Source: Mesotaenium endlicherianum (Eukaryota > Streptophyta > Zygnematophyceae > Zygnematales > Mesotaeniaceae). From it: DNA of 50,246 bases. Under the pieces are notes generated by a model, which saw only the letters and a list, made by a program, of their open reading frames with translations, searched no databases and was not told where the DNA came from. The stretch lies in assembly GCA_009602735.1 (NCBI GenBank), contig WELA01003159.1:404982-455227 (forward strand). The letters run 5' to 3'. Position numbers and translations under genes: made by a program. Numbering within the stretch: position 1 is the first letter of the stretch; every line of letters begins with the position of its first letter. Below, piece after piece: positions 40,601 through 50,246 of the stretch.

Positions 40601-42807
40601 CGGCAGGGCAGACGAGCACCGAGCGCATGTCGAAATGTCCCAGCTGGGCCTCACCACCCAGCTGCATTCGCTACCCTCGCACAGGGGCAGCCATCTGCTG
40701 CACACTGAGAGGTTTTTCGAGCCGCCCTCCGCCCACAATGCGCCTGCCACGAGCCACCAGGGCTCAGCACCTGTCACCTCCTGGAGCCCTGGTGCAACCG
40801 CGACTGACGGGCACTTTGGCGGCGCCGGCAGCCCGGGTCCCCTGCGGCCCCACATGAGCAGCGGCGGCAGCCTGGGCAGCCTGCACAGCCAGGCCCCGCG
40901 GAAGTCCCCCGCGTGTGCGCAGAGCTCCTGCTCCGGCATTGCCCGCGCGGCGAGCCCCCAGTCGCCCGAGAGCTCGTGGCCCAGCGAGGACACGGAGCTC
41001 GCGGACAAGGAGGACGAGGAGGAGGCGCACAACAGCGGCCGCGGCGGCGGTGGAGGCAACGGGGACGAGGAGGTCGAGAAGCTGACCTTTGGCTCTGGCG
41101 CGCCCGAGGACCCCCCCCCTGCGTGGCACCATCTGGAGAGCGGCAGCGCGCGTGAGCAGGCGGGCAGGCGCGCCCCCGGCCCCGCTGCTCCCGCGGCGGC
41201 TACGGCGGCTACGGCGGCTGCCGCGGCCAATGCTGCTGCGGCGCTTGCGGCGATCGCAGGGGGGCACGGGGCACCGAAGCTGTTGGATGTGGCGATCAAG
41301 CAGAGGTTGACAAAGTCCAAGTCATTGCGGGTCGCAAGGAGGAGCTCGTCGTCGCTCCTGACCGAGTCGGACGTGAGAAGGGCCGAGAGCGACCCTGGCG
41401 CGTCCACCATGGGAAACAGCCAGTGCAGCGGGCTGGAGGAGCAGCAGCTGCAGCTGGCCCAGGCGGCGGCTCTGGAGCTGCGCAGCTCCCCCTCGGGCAA
41501 GGCCGCCACAGAGCGGCTCGCAGAGATGGCCATGGACGAGCTCTCGCAGGTTGGTACACCCCCACATGCCCTCCCCCCCCCGACCGCCCCGCGCCAAGCC
41601 GCTCGACCCCGCCCTGCGCCGGGCCGGCTGAATTGCACTCTTCCTCCTTGTCTCCCCTCGTCCTTGCATTGTCCTTGTATTGTCCTCCTTGTCATGTTCT
41701 TGTTCCCTCTTCTTCTTTCATGCCTGGCAAGCGGAGCGCTTCAGCCTACGTAAAAAGACAGCGCGCTTGAGCGGGCTCGTTCCTTACATGCATGCCGCGC
41801 GCCCGCACCGAAAGGGCGGAGAGAGGCCTGGAGGAGCCGACACGTGTCGTCATGCCATGGCATCTGACGGGCTTCTCTTCCGGCTGGCTGGCTGGCTGTG
41901 CGCGCAATCTGAGCAGTATTTTTTGATGCCCATCACGGCGGCGGCGAAGCGGCTGGGTGTTGGCCTCACGGTGCTCAAGAAGCGGTGCCGCGAGCTGGAG
42001 TTCGAGCGCTGGCCGCACCGCATGTTGATGAGCCTGGACTCCCTCATCGCCAACATCCAGGTGGGTCGATCAACCGCGCCTGCCAGCATGCGCCGCCCTT
42101 CTTTCCCGGCAGGGGCTTGTCCTCCACGACCTCCTTCTTGTTGTACGCAGAGAGGCGGCCGGCGCTCACGGTCCGGGAGGAGTCTCGTCTGTCTGTTGGT
42201 TTGCCCGCATGTCTGCCTGTCAGGCTGTCAGGCCGTCTGAGAGCTCGGTGAGGCTGAACGTCCGACATTTGATATATATATATATATATATACGCGAGCT
42301 TTACGACACACGAGCCGGCGATTGCAGTCGTGCCTCTTGCGAACTGTGCGCCCTTGACGATAGCGTGAGCCTGCGTGATTGTGCCATCTGGCGCGCTCTA
42401 AGAGGTGCTGAAGAGGTGCTCTGGTTGCGCGCGCGCAGGACCTGGCCAAGGGGCCAGATGGCACGTCCTCGGAGCCCGTGCTGATTGCGGTGCAGGAGCT
42501 GCAGAAGCAGAGGGCCCTCATAATGACAGCCCCGGCACTGGGGCTAGGGTTCCGCACCAAACGCCTGCGCCAGGCGTGTTTCAAGGCGCAGTACAAGCGC
42601 AGGTGCCAGGCCAACGTGCAGGAACACCAGAGCTCCCAGGCGTCGCCATCTGGTGTCTCAAAGAACGACGGGGATGGAAGGACCGGCCAGCAAGGCGGGG
42701 GCGAGGGTGAAGTGCGCGAAGAGGAGAGGGGAGGAGATGAGGCCAGGAGAGAAGAGGCGGAGGCGGAGGTGGAGGAATGCGGCAGCTTCATGCCTGAGCT
42801 CCTGTGA
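37613..42807 (+). CDS. RWP-RK domain transcription factor (RKD-like), 7 coding exons
   Basis: RWP-RK proteins are plant and algal nuclear DNA-binding factors acting in nitrogen responses or germ-cell fate. Exons by GT-AG sites with matching phases: 37613-38229, 38548-38854, 39053-39112 (or to 39232), 39427-39658, 40018-41549, 41917-42060, 42439-42807, giving 1086 (or 1126) residues. Exon 1 holds an unrecognised conserved-looking part ([20 protein letters not shown] ... [12 protein letters not shown]); exon 2 has poly-Gln coiled coil; exon 5, here 40018-41549, is 510 codons of Ser/Ala/Gly-rich, probably disordered sequence. The RWP-RK domain is residues 917-964 ([20 protein letters not shown] then [12 protein letters not shown]), with Met in place of the usual Lys of RWPxRK. 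A basic helix ([18 protein letters not shown]) and an acidic Glu-rich tail follow. No PB1 domain is present, so it is not NLP-like. Start: ATG 37613; an ATG at 37619 is the alternative. Confidence 0.88.
41917..42060 (+). other. RWP-RK domain exon
   Basis: A 144-bp phase-0 exon encodes nearly all of the domain, from YFLMPIT to LIANIQ. The acceptor (gagcag) and donor (cag/gtgggt) are clear. The core codons for R-W-P-H-R-M are at 42007-42024; the Met codon is 42022-42024. Confidence 0.9.
42271..42292. repeat. (TA)n microsatellite in the last intron of the RWP-RK gene
   Basis: About eleven TA units between the RWP-RK exon and the final exon. It is AT-rich in an otherwise GC-rich intron. Expected to vary in length between individuals. 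Confidence 0.9.
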
Positions 42808-43787
42808 GGCTGCAGCTACCTGCTACCAGCTGGCGCAGAGCAGCTGCAGCCTGCCAGCTGGCGCCACAGTATCGGGTTACTTAGGCCTGTCGGCGTGGTT
42901 GCACTGACAGAGGGCCATCTGGCGAGTCGACTTCCGTGAGGTGCACAGGCGGGCGCTGTCGTCACTCTCTCCTTGGGTCGGTGGAAGAATAAGCATGTTG
43001 GTTTTTGAAACATGTGGGCGACGGGGGACGACGGGCCTGCTAGGCGGGGGAACCATCGGGCTACTGCTGCTGATGCAGGTGCAAAACAATGTCAGAAAGG
43101 CGAGGTGGCCCATTTATTTGGCCCACCAGCAGCACGCTCGGGGAGCGGCCATGGGGAGGGCCGCACGGCTGTTGGCTTTTGATAAGTGGAAATGTATCTG
43201 TTTCTCTAATTTATATCAGTTGCATACACTAAATTATGGGGCATGTGTGCCCTTGCCTTTCCACTCTATTTGTGGGCGATTTTATACATATGCATTTAGT
43301 TATATTCTGCATTCTTTCTGCACGAGATAGCCACCTCGCGCATTTTTTCTACTAGCTGTACTATAGATAGTGTTTATTTTGTATGTAGATGGATACATTA
43401 TAGAACAGATTACTCATACATAGGAAAGTAGACCATTTACAGCAAGAAGGGGATCAAGGGGATCTTGGCCGGTATGTGAAGGCGTTCTATGTTATATTGG
43501 AGGAGAGGGGGACGCGTGCGGGGGAAGAATGTAGCTCACACGGTAGCATACATATCGCGATGCACATTCGCTTGCTGGTGTCGTGTGACGCCACGTGCAT
43601 AAGAGAGGCCGCAGCATGCGGCTGCACACCAAGTGTCAGCTTCAAATGTGGTTTCCTCGTGAAACAGTGCCCCAAAGATTGGGGGGGGGAAATGAAAGCT
43701 ATTCGGAGTGTCAACCATTCTCCCATCAGTTGCAGATCTGATTGACGATGAAGCACAACTCCTCTTCCTGGTCGCGACATCCTATGC
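42808..43787. other. 3' flank of the RWP-RK gene
   Basis: GC-rich for about 400 bp after the stop, probably 3' untranslated sequence, then AT-rich. Open frames such as 42941-43330 have no protein-like motif. No polyadenylation signal could be fixed. No gene is supported. Confidence 0.4.
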
Positions 43788-45001
43788 TCATCCTGGGTCT
43801 TTGCAAGAGAGAACGTGTTGTGGTATTTGTATGAAACTGGTCCACTTTTGGTGGGCAGCACTCTCTCCCTCTTGACATTTCTGAGCCAACAAAATTGACC
43901 CATCATAACCACTCATGACACCCACAAACGAGACTCCAGTGGCTTTCCTAGTCCCCAACTGCGTGAGATTCCGCGACTTCGTGACTTTCAAGAAAATAGG
44001 ATTGCACTTGTCATAAAAGCAAGGGCGCAAGCAGGTGGTCAGATGTCTCCATGTCACGGCCAACTCCCGTGAGCCAACTCATGACCCTATACTGCATGCA
44101 GACCATCCTGTTACATATAAGTGAAGATGGTAGTTGCAATGGTATGTAAAATTAAGGTAATGCTTGATGTCAGGCCAGGAGGAGCACATGGAAGAAACAT
44201 ATGCAAATTCACTTGCCACGAAAGTGATCTTCCATGACGCACGCAATTACATTTCTCATAAATCTACGCAATACTGAACCTCCATACCGGCCATGTTCAT
44301 TACGAAGAGCAGCAATGGTACACAACTTAAACTGCGACCATGTGCAAAGAAATACAAGAAGTAATTATCAGGTTCAAAATGGTTATCATGCTTAATCATA
44401 TTCATATACAACGGCCAAACTGAACCAGCACGCTGAATAGACAGGATGTACTTTGCAGGACTAGTGCAGGACTAATATGGTACATATGCTATGCATCAGA
44501 CATGCACCTGGTAAGAGGCTACTACTATTCCTTTTTAAGTAACAATCGACTCGATTTAAAAACTACATCATCTGATAGTGTACCAGAAACTGCTAGTAGA
44601 TGAGTAAGTGCAGTTACATCTGCCTGAGTATTAACTTGCCTAATTATCAGCCATGATTGCGATAAGATACAGTAGTCCCCAGCTTCATGGGCAATACATC
44701 TCTTTACAGCATTGCAAACTAACTCCGTGTATGGTCAACACACCTGGAGTCCATCACATATTTTTCGCAGCCACTCAGGCGCCTGCTTGAAGCTACCCCT
44801 ATAGCAAAACGCATTTTGCCTGACAAGTTTTCGAATAGTCTTCGACACCCTCAAGCTATTTGCTACTTTGTGGAGCTCAACTTCACCAGTCGATATAACT
44901 TTATGCCTACCTAATATACCAGTCACCTTGTGCTCAACACATGCCTCACTCTTCTTTGTCAATTGATCAATGGCGATGACCTCAACTCTCGCCTGAGACA
45001 T
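43788..45001 (-). CDS. Possible minus-strand gene of unknown function (partial exons)
   Basis: A first-exon candidate runs from ATG 45001 (MSQARVEVIAIDQLTKKSE) to about 44746, ending at a donor-like cag/gtgtgt. It encodes about 85 residues, Lys/Val-rich, ending EWLRKICDGLQ. A downstream open segment at about 44063-43788 reads ATGVSFVGVMSGYDGSILLAQ. The intervening 700 bp is AT-rich and may be intron. The two could belong together, but phase and identity are unknown. Confidence 0.3.
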
Positions 45002-45753
45002 CCGTGTGGACCAGATATCGACCTTGTAGTCTGTACTTGGCCTGGAGCAGCCTGGAGTCTGGACTCTGGACTGGTCTTCTCCCTTGCTCGCACACTTCTC
45101 CCACGAACCTAGAAGCCAGCGACTGACAGTGACTCTTTATCACTTCGCATCACACTTTCCGAACTGTTCGCAGCGGTTCCGACTCCCGAATGGAGTGGTC
45201 TGGGGTCTGGACTCTGGAGGTCCCCTCTGGGACGTCTGGACTCTGTACTTGCAGCAGTTGCGACGCAGAATTCTCTTAATCGATTCTACAGAATGATTGC
45301 AGCACGGTGGGGCACCGCAGTTATGTAGTCTGTGAACTGTGCAGTGTGCAGGGTGAAAGTGTGAAGCGGTGGAGAACGCGTTTGTCTCGACCCGATCTTC
45401 ACAGATCTTCACCTCGCAGAGGATAGAATCAACGACGCGGCGAATACACACTTCTGTCCGCTTTCGTGTCCTTTCGTCACCTTCGGCCAAACTTCCTGCT
45501 TCCGTCAGCTAGCGCATTCTGATCGTCTTGCGTTGTGGACTTTTTGCGTGCTTCTTCGTGCTTCGAGTGTCGGGCTGATTCACGGAAACAGGATGTGTAC
45601 GTTGTAGTTGTATTGCACTCCTTCACGGAAACAGGACGTGCACGTTGTAGTTGTATTGCACTCCTTACTGTAACCAGGTGCAACCGCTTTTTAGTTTATT
45701 AGGCCACGTCGAGTATCCTAATTTCCCAAGTCTCTCAAATTTGGTAGGAAGTA
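45002..45753. other. Spacer with short direct repeats
   Basis: Left of the family-B LTR. Contains reiterated tctggactctgga-type words at about 45055-45250 and the 43-bp tandem duplication listed separately. Minus-strand frames (for example 45490-45140) show no recognisable motif. Confidence 0.4.
45580..45665. repeat. 43-bp tandem duplication
   Basis: Units 45580-45622 and 45623-45665 differ at two positions, both T/C. Each contains acggaaacagga and ttgtagttgtattgcac. Probably a recent replication slippage or unequal exchange. Confidence 0.93.
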
Positions 45754-46530
45754 TGTCGCGACTCATCCATTTCACGGCGCAACACGCGTGACGCAAGTCA
45801 CGGCCGCCCAGGTACGTAAAGCCAACGTTAACTCGTCTACCAAATGACTTGCAGTTGCACACTCAGCATTGAAAGTCAAAGTCCAAGTCACGCGAAAGAG
45901 TGACAGCAACAAGTCAAAACCAACACTGTGATGGGTGGGGTTTGACGGCCAAGTCATCTGGTAATTTGACCATGTTAGGACCAGCAAAGCGTCCGCGCCA
46001 GCGGATGCCAAGAAAGGCATCGCTTACTGAGCAAGCCACCCTGGCAAGAGCCAAGCCAGGTGAGGCTGTGTGAACAAGCCACCTCAGCCATGGACCTGTA
46101 GTGAGACTGCCACGACTTAAGCAGCCACCTCATGCGACATGGGCTCTAAGGCCACATAGGCGTGCACGCTAATCGAAAGGGGCGATTGCAAGAACAACAT
46201 GCATGGTGAACGCTTTGACTAAGCTTTGGAATTCTCGAGAGTGAATGGCGTGCGTGGTGCCTGGGTACGGCACGAGCCTTGCACGAACTTGCCTCGTTCT
46301 TGCCTCGCACATTTTGCCAAGAAGCAGAAGGGAGTGGAGGAACGAAAGGAGAAGAGAAGGAAGAGCGCAAAGGAGAGGGAGTTCCCAAGGCCACCGGAAT
46401 GCCAGGATGCCCTGTTTCTGTCGACACTTAGGAGATTTTCTCTCATTGTATCATAGAAAACCCAACAAGGGATTCCGCTCAAAAGAAGTAGAGAAGTTGC
46501 AGAATAGAATCTGATAGGAATTCTAGCGCA
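45754..46530 (+). repeat. Family-B LTR (copy B2), plus strand, boundaries approximate
   Basis: Starts TGTCGCGACT and ends near CTAGCGCA. It matches the reverse complement of 31802-32648 and, in its first two thirds, the direct copy at 47839-48470 (shared landmarks gtgacgcaagtcacg, tgatgggtggggtttgac and ggccacataggcgtg). Confidence 0.65.
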
Positions 46531-47838
46531 ATCTGGACCAAACACCACAAACGTGCGAAGAGCACATAAAAAGGTGAGTACTGTATTAATTTCCAAGTTC
46601 TCAGAAGTCCCAATTATTGAATTGCTGATAGCAAGAGCAGGATTAGCAAGCAAAGCCCTCAGTGAAGAGCTGAGTGAGCCCAGCCAGCAGTGGAAAATTG
46701 CTAGGCGCGATTTTGAGCTCAAGTCAAGCCGGCATAGACGCTATAGTTTCAGAGTGTTGTAAGCTGTGACTTTGTGAAAGTTAAGCGAAAGCCCTGGTGG
46801 GCGATTTTCTCTAAAACTTGGTGTTGTGTGTTGATCTGCTTAGACATGATTTTACAAATTAGAATTTGTTCATTTGTGTAATCCTCAACTTGGGCAAAAG
46901 CCTATTTGGAAGTAAGACGCTTCTGTCCTTGTAAGCGGAACCAAAAAGTAGAAAAAACTTTTTGAAATTTGCTAAGTCCTGGATAAGGAAGTAGAGGAGG
47001 ACAAGCTCAGTGTGAAAACACTAAGTGCTAACCCTCTCACTGAATGGTAAAGTGCAGGAAAACCAAAAAATGGTCCATCGCAGTTCGCCTGCCACCGACA
47101 CACGTGCAAAGGGCGATCGACCAGGTTGATTTCCCCACGTGCAGAGATGCACCAACCAGTCGACCATGGACAGCCCGCACACAAGGACCATTGACACATC
47201 GACCAGGTCGACGACACACGTGCTAGAAAGCCACGCACGTGTCCAGGTCCCGATGCCATTAGGCACGACACAAAGCTACGGAAAGTAGACTCTAGTAATA
47301 AAAAGTAAGCAGTAAACTTTAGTTGGTCAGATCATAGTTTGTGTTGAGACATCTAAGCTTGTCTTCAATTTACGTTTTTGAAGAGACTTGTGGCATCTTA
47401 AGGGGGGGTTCAAGAAGAACGTGACTATTCACTTGCAGAGAATAAAAAGATGTCCATATTTTTTATGTTTGAGGGCGAAACCGATGTAATTCGGCATTAG
47501 ACGGGCAACTTAAACGTCTTGCACAAAGCTAGGGGTAAGGTGGGGTATGGAGACTAGACTCGCAGGGTACGTCACTAAAGAATGGCAATGAGTGGCAGAT
47601 AGGCACTCATTTGTCCGAGCTAGGCCGATGCTTATAATCGTACTCGTATATCAATTTTAATAAAAAATACACAAACTACGTACGTACTTTGGATTACAAC
47701 AAAAATACGTACGACACATGTTGACTTAATCACGATATTGATTTCCTGTCAGATATTGTGCGCCAGAAAGGTCCATACGAGAGCAGACCCTAAACGTATT
47801 TTTTCCATATTTTGTAAATATTATGAGTGAAGCAGGTT
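46531..47838 (+). mobile_element. Family-B leader and decayed internal region (copy B2)
   Basis: The part up to about 46960 matches the B1 leader, including the start of the long frame (AKAYLEVRRF against HKAYVEVRDL). After that, similarity to the B1 gag is not visible and frames are short. If 47839-48470 is its 3' LTR, most of the internal region is deleted. Confidence 0.5.
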
Positions 47839-48470
47839 TGCCGCGACTGTTATCAGTTTGCCGGCGCCGCATGCGTGACGCAAGTCACGACCTCCCTGGT
47901 ACGGAATGTTGACGTTGACTCATCAACCAAATGGCTGACCTTTGTGTAGTCAAAATTGAAAGTCGAAGTCCAAGTCACACAAAAACGTGACAGTGATAGG
48001 TCACAACCGACACTCAGTGATGGGTGGGGTTTGACTGTCAAGTCAACTGAGAAGCTGACTATACTGAGACCAGCAAACGGTCCACACCAGCAGACGCCAT
48101 GTCAGGTGTCGCTGGCCGAGCAGCCACCCTGGCAAGTGCCAAGTCAGGATGAGCTGCGTGGATTGGCTACATCAAACCTGGATCTGTGAGGTAGCAGCCA
48201 CGACTTGAGCTGCCACCTCCAAGGGCATGGGCTCGATGGCCACATAGGCGTGTATTTAACTGAAAGGACAAGCAATCACGTGCGACAGTCACAAAACATG
48301 CATGCATGCTAAGGGACGTCAAAAAACTTAAACTATCACGAGGGATAGTTGCAAGCTTGCATGCATACTGACGCTGTGACTAAGCGTTGGTATTCTTGAG
48401 AGAGAATAGCGTGCTTGATGCTTGGGTAAGGCACGAGCCTTGCACAAATGGACATTATTCTTGCCCTCTG
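47839..48470 (+). repeat. Family-B LTR (partial, third copy), plus strand
   Basis: Starts TGCCGCGACT and follows the B2 LTR in the same direction to about 48470, where it ends at gcacgagccttgcac... then cttgccctc. The last part of the LTR is missing. A small palindromic insertion around gcatgcatgc occurs near 48300-48365. Confidence 0.6.
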
Positions 48471-49528
48471 TTGTAACAGTGGCCGTCGGCGGACGCTAGG
48501 CATCGACACCCCTAATCTACACAAGTGCGGAAATAGCATGGACTTGCTAACCTAAGTGCTGTGGATAAAAACTCCCCCTATTAGGGGGAAAAGCCCACAG
48601 CTTATGAGATGTAAATGAAAAAGAATACGAGAGGTCTGAACTTGGCACCACTGGGCAACTGAGCAGCTACAAAGTACTAACTAGAGAGCAAAAAATGAGC
48701 TATGAAAACCTCGTAAACAAGCTATGGCGGAGTAGTACCACCTAGAGCGTGAGTGCACGAACCCACTATGTTGAGCAAACTACTAGTGGAAAGCTATGTT
48801 ATGGCCGCGAGAAAGAATGGGGTGTTCGCGACTAAATGTGAGGGGTGATGAACACTACGAGCGACCTACACATAGAAGTGAGAAAAACAAGAGTGGATAA
48901 GCACACACTACGAGCATTTAGTCACATAGAACAAATATAATCTCACTCATAAGAACGAACATACAAAACTAACACCGAAATGGTGTTAGCTCGCGGCCTA
49001 GGTAGCACGCTCTCGAATGCTATGCCCAGTGCATACGAAAACTCGCCAAACTCTAAACTCTACGATGAACGCGTCATCGCGTCATCTCACATAAATCCAC
49101 AATAAACTAAATTTGGAAAAGAAAAGAATCTAGTGGTCGACACACACACGTACAACTCAATGACTATGGCCAAAAGGGAACCCGGCACCCCAATGTCCCC
49201 TACTCTCCCTAACCCCTAGCAATCTTTGGGCATACCCATGGGGATTGCCAATGGTACAGTGATGATCTAGCCATGGACCATGGGGGATCCCCCAAGGTAC
49301 TCGCGCCGACCCTTCAGGCGAGCGAACCTGAGAGTCGACCTCCACACATGTGGGCGGCAACACCATGTGTAGAGGTAAAGAGAGTGCGCGTGATCTGGGA
49401 AGGGCCTCACAGTTGCTCAAAAGCAGAACCTCGTGAGCAGATCCTGGGTCCCAGGGTTCACCACCAGGGCACATAGACTAGACCATCCTCACCTACCGCC
49501 CTAACCCAACTAACCAATAGAGCCCGCA
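48471..49528. other. Anonymous stretch with two hairpins
   Basis: No coding frame of note. A perfect 8-bp-arm hairpin (ctaacacc gaaat ggtgttag) is at 48969-48989. A longer imperfect one joins gctgtgg...ctcccccta to ttaggggg...cccacagc at about 48558-48602. It could be leader or LTR of another element, but no ends were matched. It abuts the family-A LTR at 49529 without a primer site. Confidence 0.4.
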
Positions 49529-50246
49529 TGAAATGAATCGACTTACCAAATAAGCGATTAACAATTAATAAAGATCTTTATATCAGCAAGTAATCTTATG
49601 GTATTTCCGTTAACTAGTTAAACGGCAAAGGACAATACACTAGCAGGGGATAATACTCGTAAGTCAAATGCGAGTAAACTAGCATCAATGATGCAAATCA
49701 GTAAACTCATATATAAGCAAGGTTAGAAGACAGTGCGTATCAATGGCTTTTCGCCTTGGATTCAGAGTTCTCTCAGTAAGCTGTACAAGAGAGTTGGCCT
49801 CGTTTCCGAATGCCGAACTCGAGAGCAATGCCTAGCATATGTACATGGGATGAGTTTACTGTTCAACGGTCAGTGCGATGGCACCGCCTACCCGGGAGTT
49901 AACCACGTTGGTAGGACCTCGGTTAACCAAATCCACCGCCATCTCCCATCATCCCGAATAGCCATCCATCATAGGGATGTCATCTGGCCATTCATCTAGC
50001 ATACCACACTTAGATGCATATCGAGGCAGTTCGCTGCTACCGAGTACGGAAGTCAGCTGGCTGTCAAAGAATGTGTCAGCAAGCTGACTTAAGTTGACTT
50101 CAGCCTGCTGCTTCCGGCTGAGTCATTAAACTGATATTAATGTAAAGTCCAGCAGACTGACTATTAACTAAAGTTCAGCAGGCTGAACTTAATTAACTAT
50201 TTATATTTAAATGAATATCATATCCACTAATATACTGATCATTACA
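49529..50246 (-). repeat. Family-A LTR 4, 718 bp, ends at the window edge
   Basis: Plus orientation TGAAATGAATCG to GATCATTACA. Nearly identical to LTR 2, but with two rather than three 27-bp units. The bases to its left (agcccgca) are not a primer site, so on the minus strand it is either a solo LTR or the 3' LTR of an element that continues to the right of the window. Confidence 0.92.

Noticed and set aside
40448..41695. Minus-strand frame of 415 codons opposite the large RWP-RK exon
   Set aside because: GC-rich coding sequence often leaves the opposite strand open. It has only low-complexity Ala/Ser/Gly content and no motif, while the plus strand has consistent splice phases.
42941..43330. 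129-codon plus-strand frame after the RWP-RK stop
   Set aside because: It has no protein-like pattern, begins in probable 3' untranslated sequence and lacks exon signals.

Overview
The window looks like nuclear DNA of a streptophyte (charophyte-grade) alga or other green-lineage plant with a repeat-rich genome. This is an inference. It rests on one clear plant-type gene, an RWP-RK transcription factor with GC-rich exons and GT-AG introns, set among plant-type Ty3/gypsy chromoviruses with tRNA-iMet primer sites, Ty1/copia LTRs and a hAT relic. A charophyte such as Chara would fit, but no marker here proves a species.

Layout. 1-1865: a microsatellite, one possible membrane-protein exon, and unassigned sequence. 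1866-5199: a truncated, minus-strand chromovirus (copy A1) whose gag is split by a solo LTR. 5205-6035: a hAT transposase relic. 6429-11475: minus-strand protein-like segments, including a recognisable but frameshifted C5-cytosine DNA methyltransferase (to 8026). 11847-12946: a plus-strand LRR-like gene. 12997-13664: a copia LTR with its primer site. 13930-29099: two chromovirus copies in tandem (A2 and A3, minus strand) sharing the LTR at 20300-21044. 29100-32648: a second Ty3-like family (B), minus strand, cut off inside its protease. 32649-37612: mostly anonymous, with an inverted-repeat (foldback) element at 35083-35924. 37613-42807: the RWP-RK gene, modelled as seven coding exons with consistent phases. 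43788-45001: unassigned minus-strand ORFs. 45754-48470: two direct family-B LTR copies. 48471-49528: anonymous. 49529-50246: another family-A LTR that ends exactly at the window edge.

How the genes work together. A2 keeps an intact gag (492 codons) but has a broken and partly duplicated pol. A3 keeps a 1188-codon protease-RT-RNase H-integrase-chromodomain ORF but has a broken gag. A -1 frameshift heptamer (U UUA AAA) lies at the gag/pro overlap in both. A3 also carries an extra sense-strand ORF of 558 codons between the chromodomain and the 3' LTR. Its ATG sits one base after a splice-acceptor-like AG with a perfect UACUAAC branch motif upstream, and a polypurine-tract sequence is repeated on both sides of the ORF. 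This third ORF (coiled coil, unrecognised globular middle, acidic stretch, SR-rich tail) is the best candidate here for an undescribed system. A single N at 15845 inside A2 looks like an assembly join, so A2 may be a chimera.
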